Positions 1 to 6,436 are shown, numbered from the stretch's first letter. The stretch is DNA of 8,333 nt from Merdivicinus sp050943495 (GCA_050943495.1 JBMNPH010000028.1:1-8333), one strand, 5' to 3'. A program made the numbers and translations. Notes: a model not told the origin generated them from the letters alone.

Positions 1-240
1 AGAAAGAAATTATTCTATACGAAAACACAGAAAATGATTTGTAAAAATTAATTGCTGCCTAATCTAATAACGATCTTTAGAATCTCTGTTTTGACAACCA
101 CATTCAGCTTCCTTGACGGAGAGTTTTTTCGGTATCGCTGGAACAATTTTGTTTTCTCAATGTTTTTGTACTTTTGGCAGATTATCTATATATACGCCAG
201 AAACTTCTACATCTCCAGCGGAAGAAAAATATGGTAGAAA
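1..240. other. Left-edge region without a supportable gene
   Basis: I see no gene here with a start codon, ribosome binding site and recognisable protein. On the minus strand one frame runs open from 270 to 160, meets TGA at 157-159, and continues in the same frame to TAG at 64-66. It reads roughly DVEVSGVYIDNLPKVQKH, stop, ENKIVPAIPKKLSVKEAECG. The composition is protein-like but has no start codon and no family I recognise. It could be a decayed gene remnant or chance. A plus-strand frame at 52-237 starts with a PgsA-like LPNLITIFRI but has nothing like that family afterwards. Confidence 0.3.
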
Positions 241-245
241 ACAAA

Positions 246-290
246 AAAGCGGAGTCAAATCCTGAAAAATTCAGAATTTGACTCCGCTTT
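246..290. terminator. Strong intrinsic terminator hairpin, probably bidirectional
   Basis: A 15-bp perfect stem (246-260 with 276-290) is followed by one mismatch and a further 4-bp stem (262-265 with 271-274) around a 5-nt loop. Read on the minus strand, the stem ends in six consecutive U (243-248) followed by GUUUU. On the plus strand the tail is CTTT then CTGCTTCCTTTTT, which is weaker. It may end a transcript entering from the left on plus, or catch read-through from the tRNA unit on minus. Confidence 0.75.
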
Positions 291-344
291 CTGCTTCCTT
301 TTTGGCTGAATCAGGGGATGACAGTAATGGAATCATCTATTTGT

Positions 345-369
345 TTTGCGAGGCAAAAAAGCCCGCAAA
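345..369. other. Short bulged hairpin of unknown role
   Basis: TTTGCG (345-350) pairs with CGCAAA (364-369), then after a one-base bulge (A351) GGC pairs with GCC around an A6 loop (355-360). There is no clear U-tract on either strand after the stem. It lies between the tRNA terminator and the 246-290 terminator. It may simply be part of a stacked termination region. Confidence 0.3.
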
Positions 370-386
370 CCCCCATAAAACCTAAG

Positions 387-418
387 AAAAAAGTGAACGA
401 CAGTAAAATCGTTCACTC
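387..418 (-). terminator. Intrinsic terminator of the tRNA-Pro transcript
   Basis: A 9-bp perfect stem, AGTGAACGA (392-400) with TCGTTCACT (409-417), closes an 8-nt loop. On the minus strand it is followed by a run of T (positions 391 down to 387). It begins five bases past the CCA end of the tRNA gene, which fits the end of a single-gene tRNA transcript. Confidence 0.85.
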
Positions 419-422
419 TACT

Positions 423-499
423 TGGTCGGAGTGACGAGATTCGAACTCGTGGCCTCATGGACCCGAACCATGCACGCTACCAAACTGCGCTACACCCCG
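423..499 (-). tRNA. tRNA-Pro, anticodon CGG
   Basis: The minus strand folds into a complete 77-nt cloverleaf. The acceptor stem is CGGGGTG/CACTCCG with one G-U pair, the D stem is GCGC/GCGT, and the D loop contains GG. The anticodon stem is CATGG/CCATG with loop TTCGGGT, the variable loop is AGGCC, and the T stem is ACGAG/CTCGT with loop TTCGAAT. The discriminator is A and CCA is encoded in the gene. Bases 34-36 read CGG, so it decodes CCG proline codons; most bacteria have a UGG isoacceptor elsewhere that also reads CCG. It has its own promoter at 518-546 and terminator at 392-417, so it looks like a single-gene unit. Confidence 0.97.
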
Positions 500-517
500 A
501 CAATCACAACATTGATA

Positions 518-546
518 ATTATAGCAGAAACCCTCTTGTTTGTCAA
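518..546 (-). promoter_or_regulatory. Consensus sigma-A promoter of tRNA-Pro
   Basis: On the minus strand, TTGACA (541-546) and TATAAT (518-523) are separated by exactly 17 bp, matching the vegetative consensus at all twelve positions. The expected start lies around 510-512, giving a 5' leader of about 11 nt before the tRNA at 499. Such strength fits a stable RNA gene. The elements lie inside the hairpin at 524-558: the -35 overlaps its loop and one arm, and the spacer makes up the other arm. Confidence 0.9.
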
Positions 547-566
547 GAGGATTTCTGCATTTTTTT
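524..566. terminator. Hairpin after pyrE, with U-tract only on the plus strand
   Basis: GCAGAAA (524-530) pairs with TTTCTGC (552-558), then one C/A mismatch, then CCTCTTG (532-538) pairs with CAAGAGG (544-550) around a 5-nt loop. Seven T (560-566) follow on the plus strand, making a textbook plus-strand terminator, yet no plus-strand gene leads into it. For pyrE, transcribed on minus and ending at 575, the hairpin is preceded by A7 and followed by TATAATTATC, a poor U-tract. It may stabilise or define the pyrE mRNA 3' end, or stop antisense transcripts entering pyrE. Confidence 0.6.
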
Positions 567-574
567 ACTGCAAA

Positions 575-1237
575 TTAAAAACGGCAGTATTGCTTCATAT
601 ATTCATCCATTCGTTCCAATAAAGCGGGCTCTGTACCATGTTCTGCCAAATATTCCCGAATATCTCGCACTGTGATGATGGAATGAACAGTAATTCCAAA
701 TTCTTCCTTTACTTCCATCACTGCAGTCTTTACACCTTCTTTGCCGACTTCGCAGCGATCTACTGAGATAAACATATCTTTAATGTTCACATTCGCCGCT
801 GCTTTTAAAATCGGAACGGTTTCACGAACAGCGGTACCTGCTGTAATAACATCTTCAATAATAATAATGTCATCACCATCTTTGGGTTGATAACCGACCA
901 AGCAACCGCCTTCGCCATGATCCTTTACCTCTTTCCGATTAAAGAAATATGGCTTATCTACCCCAAAAAATGTGGACAGAGCACTAGCTGCTGCAGTTGC
1001 CAGCGGAATTCCTTTATATGCAGGTCCAAACATTGCAGTAAAATCTTCTCCACATGCCTCTTTAATTTTTGCAGCGTAAAATTTACCCAAAGCCGCAATC
1101 TGCGCACCGGTCCGGTAATTGCCGGTATTGACAAAATACGGAGAAAGTCGCCCACTTTTCGTTTTAAACTCGCCAAAACGCAGTACATCCGCGCTCATCA
1201 TAAATTCAATGAATTCCTTTTTGGCCTGGGTCAGCAT
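575..1237 (-). CDS. pyrE: Orotate phosphoribosyltransferase
   Basis: This cytoplasmic enzyme joins orotate to PRPP to give orotidine 5'-monophosphate, the fifth step of UMP synthesis. The 220-residue protein is close to the E. coli enzyme (213 aa) and to its sequence style. KSGRLSPYF (27-35) is the N-terminal substrate-contact region, and GPAYKGIPLA (71-80) follows. FNRKEVKDHGEGG (99-111) is the flexible catalytic loop with K102, K105 and H107. IIEDVITAGTAVRE (126-139) is the type I PRTase PRPP-binding signature with acidic pair E128-D129. The ATG start has an AAGGATGG site (1245-1252) seven bases upstream. It stands alone, not within a pyr operon, between adhE and a tRNA gene. The short leader (about 25 nt) has no room for a PyrR-type attenuator, so control by that mechanism is not evident. 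Confidence 0.97.
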   Translation of the reverse strand: MLTQAKKEFIEFMMSADVLRFGEFKTKSGRLSPYFVNTGNYRTGAQIAALGKFYAAKIKEACGEDFTAMFGPAYKGIPLATAAASALSTFFGVDKPYFFNRKEVKDHGEGGCLVGYQPKDGDDIIIIEDVITAGTAVRETVPILKAAANVNIKDMFISVDRCEVGKEGVKTAVMEVKEEFGITVHSIITVRDIREYLAEHGTEPALLERMDEYMKQYCRF

Positions 1238-1269
1238 AAATCATCCATCCTTTTCGTTTTTTCTTTTTC

Positions 1270-1298
1270 AGTATACCATATTCGGACATAACTGGCAA
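1270..1298 (-). promoter_or_regulatory. Promoter of pyrE (extended -10)
   Basis: On the minus strand, TTGCCA (1293-1298) and TATACT (1270-1275) are 17 bp apart, with TGG directly before the -10 giving an extended -10 element. The expected start is near 1263, about 25 bases before the pyrE ATG. No operator-like dyad is visible around it. Confidence 0.8.
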
Positions 1299-1317
1299 GA
1301 TATTCCAACATCTTTTT

Positions 1318-1347
1318 AAAAAACCCTCCCCATATGGGGAGGGTTTT
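1318..1347 (-). terminator. Terminator of adhE, fully palindromic
   Basis: AAAACCCTCCCC (1320-1331) pairs perfectly with GGGGAGGGTTTT (1336-1347) around the loop ATAT. On minus it ends in six U (1318-1323) and lies 14 bases after the adhE stop. Because the sequence is palindromic, it could also stop plus-strand transcription. The pyrE promoter follows about 20 bases further on, so this hairpin separates the two minus-strand transcripts. Confidence 0.9.
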
Positions 1348-1361
1348 ACAATCATTCTGGC

Positions 1362-3977
1362 TTATTTCTTTTCTTCGCCATAGTAAGCCTGGGTATACAG
1401 TTCTTTCAATTCAGAGATCAACGGATAACGAGGATTTGCAGGGGTGCACTGGTCGCTGTGTGCCTCATCAGCCAAAGCATCCAGATTGTCCATAAAGACC
1501 TTCTCGTCTACGCCACAGTCTTTAATAGATTTTACCATATTCATTGAACGCTGCAGATCCACAATTGCTTTAATCAGGCTCTGAACACCTTCTTCAGTAG
1601 TGCGGCAAGGCAATCCCAGCATCTCCGCTACTTCTGCATAACGTTTGTCCGCAATGAACTTTTCATACTTCGGCCAAGTAGCAAATTTCTTAGGCTTCTC
1701 AGCATTGTATGCAATTACATAAGGCAGAAGGATCGCATTCGCACGACCATGCGGGATGTGGTAAGCAGAACCAAGCTTATGAGCCAAGGAGTGATTGATG
1801 CCCAAGAAAGCATTGGTGAATGCCATACCAGCGATACAGGAAGCATTGTGCATCTTTTCACGTGCTTCACGGTCATTGCCATTGTCATACGCACGTTTCA
1901 GGTACTTAAAGACCAAACGGATTGCATGAAGAGCCAGACCATCGGTATAATCAGATGCCAAAACCGAAACATAAGCTTCCAGAGCATGAGTCAAAACGTC
2001 CATACCAGTGTCAGCAGTAACAGACTTCGGAACAGACAGAACAAACTGCGGGTCAACAATTGCAACATCCGGAGTCAGCTCATAGTCAGCCAGCGGATAC
2101 TTAATGTTTGCCTTCTTATCTGTGATAACCGCAAACGAAGTAACTTCAGAACCGGTACCAGAGGTAGTAGGAACACAAACCAGCTGTGCTTTGCTGCCCA
2201 GTTTCGGGAAGTGATAGGTTCTCTTACGGATATCAAAGAATTTCTGCTTCATGCCGGTGAAGGAGATATCGGGGTGCTCATAGAACATCCACATACCTTT
2301 TGCAGCATCCATTGCAGAACCGCCGCCCAACGCAATAATTACATCAGGCTGGAAGTGATTCATCGCTGCAACACCGCGCATAATGGTATCAACAGAAGGA
2401 TCGGGTTCTACTTCGGCAAAGATTTCTGCATGGCAGTAGTTTGCACGTTTACGGAGATAATGGAGCAGGATGTCTACATTACCCAGTTTTACCATGGTCT
2501 CGTCAGTAACGATAAATGCACGGGAAATGTCAGGCATTTTTTCCAGATACTGGATCGCATTGTATTCGAAATAGATTTTCGGGGGGATCTTGAACCACTG
2601 CATATTAACTCTCCTCTTGGCGATGCGTTTCACGTTGACCAGGTTCAGCGCAGAAACGTTGGAGGTGGTGGAGTTTTTACCAAAGGAACCGCAGCCCAGG
2701 GTCAGAGAAGGAGTATTCTCATTGTAGATATCACCGATACCGCCCTGAGAAGAAGGAGAGTTCACAATGATACGGCCAACTTCCATTGCCTCGCCGTAAG
2801 CATCGATAATTTCCTCACTGCCGGAATGAATCGCAGCAGAGTGGCCTAAACCGCCATTATACAGCATCTTCTTGGCCATATCGAAGCCTTCCTGAGTAGA
2901 ATTTACTATAATATAGGCCAGGATAGGAGACAATTTTTCTTTAGAAAGGGGCTCGTTGGGTCCAACATCTTTAATTTTACCGATGAGGATCTTAGTATCC
3001 GCAGGAACCTTCAGACCAGCTTGTTCTGCAATCCAAGCCGCAGACTTACCGACAACTGCAGAATTCAGCGCACGGCCTTTTGCTTCCGGGAACGCGAAAT
3101 CGACCAATTTTTTTTCTTCTTCGGCATTGACAAAGTAGCAACCGTTGTCCTTCATATATTTTTCGAACTGAGCGGAAATTTCTTTGTCCACAATAACAGC
3201 CTGTTCCGAAGCACAGATCATACCGTTATCAAAGGTCTTAGACAACATGATGTCGTTGCAAGCGCGTTCTACATTGCAAGTCTTCTCCACATAGCAGGGA
3301 ACGTTGCCGGGGCCTACGCCGAGAGCAGGTTTACCGGTGGAGTAAGCTGCTTTTACCATGCCGGCACCACCGGTAGCCAATACCAGAGCAACGTCGGGAT
3401 GATTCATCAGGGCGTTGGTTGCATCCAGAGAAGGAGTTTCGATCCACTGTACGCAGTTTTCGGGAGCACCTGCGGCGATTGCAGCATCCCGGACGATGCG
3501 GGCAGCTTCTGCCGAGCACTTCTGTGCAGAGGGATGGAAACCGAAAATGATCGGGCAACGTGCTTTTGCTGCGATCATTGCTTTAAACATTGTGGTAGAG
3601 GTAGGATTGGTAACAGGAGTAACACCTGCCACAATACCGACTGGCTCTGCAATCTGCATAAGGCCTGCCAGTTCATCGTCATCAATGACGCCAACTGTTT
3701 TCTGGTCTTTGATATCATGCCAGATATACTCGGTCGCAAACAGGTTCTTAATGATCTTATCCTCATAAACGCCACGGCCAGTTTCTTCCACTGCAAGTTT
3801 TGCAAGTTTGGTATGATTATCCAAACCAGCCAACGCCATTGCATGTGCAATTTTGTCGACCTGCTCCTGATTGAGTTTCATATACTCACTCAGAGCGACT
3901 TTTGCTTTTTTCGCCAAATCATCAATCATTGCATTGACATCGACGACGGTTTCGGGAGTTGCTTTTTCCTGAGCCAT
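1362..3977 (-). CDS. adhE: Bifunctional acetaldehyde-CoA/alcohol dehydrogenase
   Basis: AdhE reduces acetyl-CoA to acetaldehyde and then to ethanol, using two NADH and so regenerating NAD+ in fermentation. The enzyme is cytoplasmic and in this family forms filaments called spirosomes. The 871 residues are slightly fewer than E. coli AdhE (891). Residues 1 to about 440 are the aldehyde dehydrogenase half, with ATGGAGMVKAAYSTGKPALG (201-220) and catalytic C255 in GMICASEQ. A linker (about 441-465) leads to the iron-dependent alcohol dehydrogenase half, with GGGSAMDAAKG (551-561) for NAD and iron ligands D660, H664, H729 and H743, in the same order and nearly the same spacing as in E. coli. All key residues are present. 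The ATG start has GGAGG at 3985-3989 (AGGTTT context), eight bases upstream. It is a single-gene unit with its own promoter, Rex operator and terminator. Confidence 0.98.
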   Translation of the reverse strand: MAQEKATPETVVDVNAMIDDLAKKAKVALSEYMKLNQEQVDKIAHAMALAGLDNHTKLAKLAVEETGRGVYEDKIIKNLFATEYIWHDIKDQKTVGVIDDDELAGLMQIAEPVGIVAGVTPVTNPTSTTMFKAMIAAKARCPIIFGFHPSAQKCSAEAARIVRDAAIAAGAPENCVQWIETPSLDATNALMNHPDVALVLATGGAGMVKAAYSTGKPALGVGPGNVPCYVEKTCNVERACNDIMLSKTFDNGMICASEQAVIVDKEISAQFEKYMKDNGCYFVNAEEEKKLVDFAFPEAKGRALNSAVVGKSAAWIAEQAGLKVPADTKILIGKIKDVGPNEPLSKEKLSPILAYIIVNSTQEGFDMAKKMLYNGGLGHSAAIHSGSEEIIDAYGEAMEVGRIIVNSPSSQGGIGDIYNENTPSLTLGCGSFGKNSTTSNVSALNLVNVKRIAKRRVNMQWFKIPPKIYFEYNAIQYLEKMPDISRAFIVTDETMVKLGNVDILLHYLRKRANYCHAEIFAEVEPDPSVDTIMRGVAAMNHFQPDVIIALGGGSAMDAAKGMWMFYEHPDISFTGMKQKFFDIRKRTYHFPKLGSKAQLVCVPTTSGTGSEVTSFAVITDKKANIKYPLADYELTPDVAIVDPQFVLSVPKSVTADTGMDVLTHALEAYVSVLASDYTDGLALHAIRLVFKYLKRAYDNGNDREAREKMHNASCIAGMAFTNAFLGINHSLAHKLGSAYHIPHGRANAILLPYVIAYNAEKPKKFATWPKYEKFIADKRYAEVAEMLGLPCRTTEEGVQSLIKAIVDLQRSMNMVKSIKDCGVDEKVFMDNLDALADEAHSDQCTPANPRYPLISELKELYTQAYYGEEKK

Positions 3978-4039
3978 TTCAAAAACCTCCAGTCATCTTT
4001 TTGAAAAATTCTCCGGTCGAGGGGATCGGATCATTTTGC

Positions 4040-4057
4040 TTGTTAATGTTTTAACAA
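4040..4057 (-). promoter_or_regulatory. Rex operator at the adhE start site
   Basis: TTGTTAA (4040-4046), four bases, then TTAACAA (4051-4057) form a perfect 18-bp dyad, extended to 20 bp by C4039/G4058. This equals the TTGTTAA-N4-TTAACAA site known for clostridial Rex, the redox repressor that leaves DNA when NADH/NAD+ rises. It begins four bases after the adhE -10 box and covers the predicted transcription start, a position where binding would block RNA polymerase. adhE is a classic Rex target. The rex gene itself is not in this window. Confidence 0.88.
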
Positions 4058-4061
4058 GTAC

Positions 4062-4090
4062 ATTATACCCGTTTCGACGCAAACTGTCAA
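4062..4090 (-). promoter_or_regulatory. Consensus sigma-A promoter of adhE
   Basis: On minus, TTGACA (4085-4090) and TATAAT (4062-4067) are 17 bp apart, with every box position at consensus. The predicted start, near 4055, lies within the Rex operator and gives a leader of about 78 nt to the ATG at 3977. A perfect promoter under a tight repressor site fits a gene that is either off or very strongly on. Confidence 0.9.
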
Positions 4091-4119
4091 CAGAATTTGC
4101 ATCTTTTCCCTGCCAACCT

Positions 4120-4135
4120 TTCACATGAATGTGAA
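4120..4135. promoter_or_regulatory. Inverted repeat upstream of the adhE promoter
   Basis: TTCACAT (4120-4126) and ATGTGAA (4129-4135) form a perfect 7-bp dyad with a two-base centre. It is centred about 70 bp upstream of the predicted adhE start, where an activator would bind, and about 100 bp before the helicase promoter. The half-sites point the opposite way from the TTGTGAA-N4-TTCACAA Rex arrangement, so I do not call it Rex. The binding protein is unknown. Confidence 0.4.
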
Positions 4136-4174
4136 GAAAAATTTGTGTGGTATGCACAAGATGCTGACATCTAT

Positions 4175-4203
4175 ATTGTACCCCATTTTTTCCCAATAAT
4201 CAA
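4175..4203 (-). promoter_or_regulatory. Possible second, upstream adhE promoter
   Basis: On minus, TTGATT (4198-4203) and TACAAT (4175-4180) are 17 bp apart. A transcript from here would start near 4168 and run through the Rex operator into adhE. The match is moderate and there is no other support. Confidence 0.3.
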
Positions 4204-4222
4204 GAGTTTTCCAAGATTTTCC

Positions 4223-4251
4223 TTGCCCTTCCATAGGAAATGGAATATAAT
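4223..4251 (+). promoter_or_regulatory. Promoter of the helicase gene
   Basis: TTGCCC (4223-4228) and TATAAT (4246-4251) are 17 bp apart. Transcription should begin near 4258, between the ATG at 4250 and the ribosome binding site at 4269. The ATG at 4250 overlaps the last two bases of the -10 box, so it should be outside the message. This promoter diverges from the adhE promoters. Confidence 0.75.
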
Positions 4252-4268
4252 GAATACAGCTTATCGAG

Positions 4269-4274
4269 AGGAGG
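4269..4274 (+). promoter_or_regulatory. Ribosome binding site that decides the helicase start
   Basis: AGGAGG is followed, after eight bases, by an in-frame TTG at 4283. No comparable site precedes any in-frame ATG upstream. Together with the promoter position this makes TTG the best start. Confidence 0.8.
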
Positions 4275-4282
4275 ATTTTACA

Positions 4283-6334
4283 TTGCAGGTTGAACGCATT
4301 CTGGCACAACATGGACTTCAATTCTCATCGGATCAACAGGAAGCTCTGTCGGCAGATCGCCGTCCTACCCTGCTGCTGGCAGTTCCGGGATCCGGAAAAA
4401 CCACGACACTGGTTTCACATACTGCCTACCTGCTCGAAAGCGGAGTTTTGCCGGATCAAATCTGTTCCCTGACTTTTTCGAGAGAATCCGCCCGTGATAT
4501 GGAACAACGATTTTCCGATCTTTTCGGGGAATTATTCCCGCAATCCCCACGTTTTTCCACTATACATAGTCTCTGCTGGCGGATTTTGAACGACTTTTCC
4601 ATCCAATTTCATCGTTCTCCGCCCCAGCTGATGACCGGCAGTGAAAATGCACCGCATTCTGCATCGTTCATTCGCCAATGTGCGGAAATGATTCTGCCAA
4701 TAGTCCCGGATGAAGAAACGATTTCGGAACTGGCGGCTAAAATTGGGCTGTGCAAAAATCGGCTTTTATCCAAAGAGGAGATCGCCGAAATGGATAGCTT
4801 ACCTGAGCACTTTCTTTCGATTTTTTCCTTATATGAGGAGCAGAAAAAACAGCAGCATCTGATGGACTACGACGATCTTCTTCTGTTTACCCTCGAGATT
4901 CTGGAAAAGAGGCCGGCATTTTGCAGTCAATGGCAGAATCGTTATCTTTATTGGAACATCGATGAGGGACAGGATCTGTCGCCAGTTCAGTTTTCCCTGC
5001 TGAAAACACTTTGTCCGGATGGAAACGGGCTACTTCTGGTTGGCGATGAAGATCAAAGCATTTACGGATTTCGGGGTGCTGATCCCGGAGTGCTGCTGCA
5101 GTTTCCACAATATTTTCCAGGTGCGCGGATTCTGAAGATGGAGGAAAATCATCGTTCAAGGCCAGAAATTCTTCATCTCTGCGAAAATTTTATCCGACAG
5201 ATGCCTGATCGTTATGACAAACGTTTGATTCCTACCCGAATGGAAGGCGGAAAAATCGAACAGATCTTGCCAAAATCCATGGCAGATACCTATGCTGCCC
5301 TGGATTCTCTGATTCAAGAAATGCCATCGGATCAAAGCGTTGGAATTCTTTATCGCAGCAATCTGACGGCTTGTTCGCTCTCCGTTTACCTGCGTGAGCA
5401 GCAAATCCCCTTTCGCCTTGAGGCAGAACCTATAACTCTGCTCTATTCCTATCCGCGTACAATTGCCGCACTACTGGCGGTCTGTGGGAATCTATATGAT
5501 CTGGATTCATTCCATCTTGCTGGATGCCGGCGTGATATCGGATCCCTGCTCTATGAAAATATTTTTCTGCGGGCTGATGGAAGCAAATCTATTCCACAAC
5601 TTCTTCGGATTGCGGCAGAGCGTTTGCCGCGGAAATGGAATGCTTTGGAGTTAGCGGATGCGCTGGAACAAGGATCTGCACTTTCGCCGCAGCGCGCCCT
5701 TCATCTCCTCGAAACAAAATCCCAACCCGGTCGGACTGCTTTTGCGCGTTGGAAGTCCGGCGATCCTCTCCTACGGATGCGGTATACTCAGCTGCGATGG
5801 CTATGCGAAACATCTCCGGATTATCCCACACTTTTCCACCGCCTTTCCCAAGCAGAATCACCCTCTGCTTTTCTCCCGGAAGCTGCTCGAGTCACACTCT
5901 CCACTATTCATTCCGCAAAAGGTCTGGAGTTTGATTCCGTCATTCTCCTCGACTGTTTTGACGGAATCCTCCCCGCCCAAAGCGCCTTAACTGCCTTTCA
6001 AAAAGGGGAACCCGCTGATTTTCGGGAAGAACAGCGCCTGTTCTATGTGGCAGCCACTCGTGCCAAAGACCGGCTTGTCTTGCTGGAACCTCCCCAAAAT
6101 CTTCCCTCTCTGCATCTTTCCCGTTTTGCGCATTCATTCTTACTTTCTGCTAAGAATCTTCCCTCTATCCCACCCTTTCAGCCGGGAGATCGAGTTCAGC
6201 ATCGCTTCTTTGGAACCGGAGTTATCTCTAAACGCAGCGGAGATATTGCAGAGATTCTTTTTGAAAAATTCGGCGAAAAATCTATCAGTATGTCACACTG
6301 TATTCAAAATAAAATTATTTTCAAAATCAATTGA
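4283..6334 (+). CDS. UvrD/PcrA-like superfamily 1A DNA helicase
   Basis: This is an ATP-driven 3'-5' single-strand translocase/helicase of the UvrD/Rep/PcrA family, acting on DNA in repair or replication. From the TTG start it has 683 residues, somewhat shorter than typical PcrA (about 720-740). Motifs in order: Q-motif FSSDQQEAL (14-22), Walker A VPGSGKTT (34-41, K39), Ia LTFSRESARDM (63-73), II IDEGQD (226-231), III VGDEDQSIYGFRG (253-265), IV ENHRS (288-292), V STIHSAKGLEFD (540-551), VI EEQRLFYVAATRAKD (582-596). Residues about 632-673 (PGDRVQHRFFGTGVIS) resemble the PcrA C-terminal Tudor-like domain that contacts RNA polymerase. Motif II has DEGQDLS where UvrD/PcrA usually has DEFQDT or similar, and the IV-V stretch holding subdomain 2B is shorter than usual, so I call it a paralogue and not pcrA itself. 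An in-frame extension back to 4097 is possible but unlikely. Confidence 0.93.
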   Translation: MQVERILAQHGLQFSSDQQEALSADRRPTLLLAVPGSGKTTTLVSHTAYLLESGVLPDQICSLTFSRESARDMEQRFSDLFGELFPQSPRFSTIHSLCWRILNDFSIQFHRSPPQLMTGSENAPHSASFIRQCAEMILPIVPDEETISELAAKIGLCKNRLLSKEEIAEMDSLPEHFLSIFSLYEEQKKQQHLMDYDDLLLFTLEILEKRPAFCSQWQNRYLYWNIDEGQDLSPVQFSLLKTLCPDGNGLLLVGDEDQSIYGFRGADPGVLLQFPQYFPGARILKMEENHRSRPEILHLCENFIRQMPDRYDKRLIPTRMEGGKIEQILPKSMADTYAALDSLIQEMPSDQSVGILYRSNLTACSLSVYLREQQIPFRLEAEPITLLYSYPRTIAALLAVCGNLYDLDSFHLAGCRRDIGSLLYENIFLRADGSKSIPQLLRIAAERLPRKWNALELADALEQGSALSPQRALHLLETKSQPGRTAFARWKSGDPLLRMRYTQLRWLCETSPDYPTLFHRLSQAESPSAFLPEAARVTLSTIHSAKGLEFDSVILLDCFDGILPAQSALTAFQKGEPADFREEQRLFYVAATRAKDRLVLLEPPQNLPSLHLSRFAHSFLLSAKNLPSIPPFQPGDRVQHRFFGTGVISKRSGDIAEILFEKFGEKSISMSHCIQNKIIFKIN

Positions 6335-6436
6335 TCTTTTCGCATAATATTGCATTTATTTTAAAAAACGCTGTATAAATTCCTCCATCTATCAAACATT
6401 CACAATTTAGCGTCTAAAATCATAACATTCTTTGTG

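Noticed and set aside
52..237. PgsA-like start LPNLITIFRI on plus
   Set aside because: Only about ten residues resemble a phosphatidyltransferase N-terminus; the rest lacks the CDP-alcohol motif and the frame ends after 61 codons.
422..675. Two plus-strand frames (422-622 and 457-675) crossing the tRNA
   Set aside because: The N-terminal parts are translations of the antisense of tRNA-Pro (VGVTRFELVASWTRTMHATKLRYTP), a common false protein in databases. Neither has a ribosome binding site, and both overlap the tRNA promoter and the end of pyrE.
1749..4004. Long plus-strand frames (1749-2849, 3021-4004) antisense to adhE
   Set aside because: They lie wholly or almost wholly opposite the coding sequence of a complete, conserved adhE, have no ribosome binding site, and read as cysteine- and histidine-rich shadow translations without any family pattern.
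3978..4062. Riboswitch or attenuator in the adhE leader
   Set aside because: The leader is about 78 nt, and the only clear dyad is the Rex site at its very 5' end. I see no terminator-antiterminator pair or known aptamer.
4097..4282. N-terminal extension of the helicase from ATG 4097 or ATG 4250
   Set aside because: The extension would include the promoter and the upstream dyad, ATG 4250 overlaps the -10 box, and only TTG 4283 has a proper AGGAGG site.
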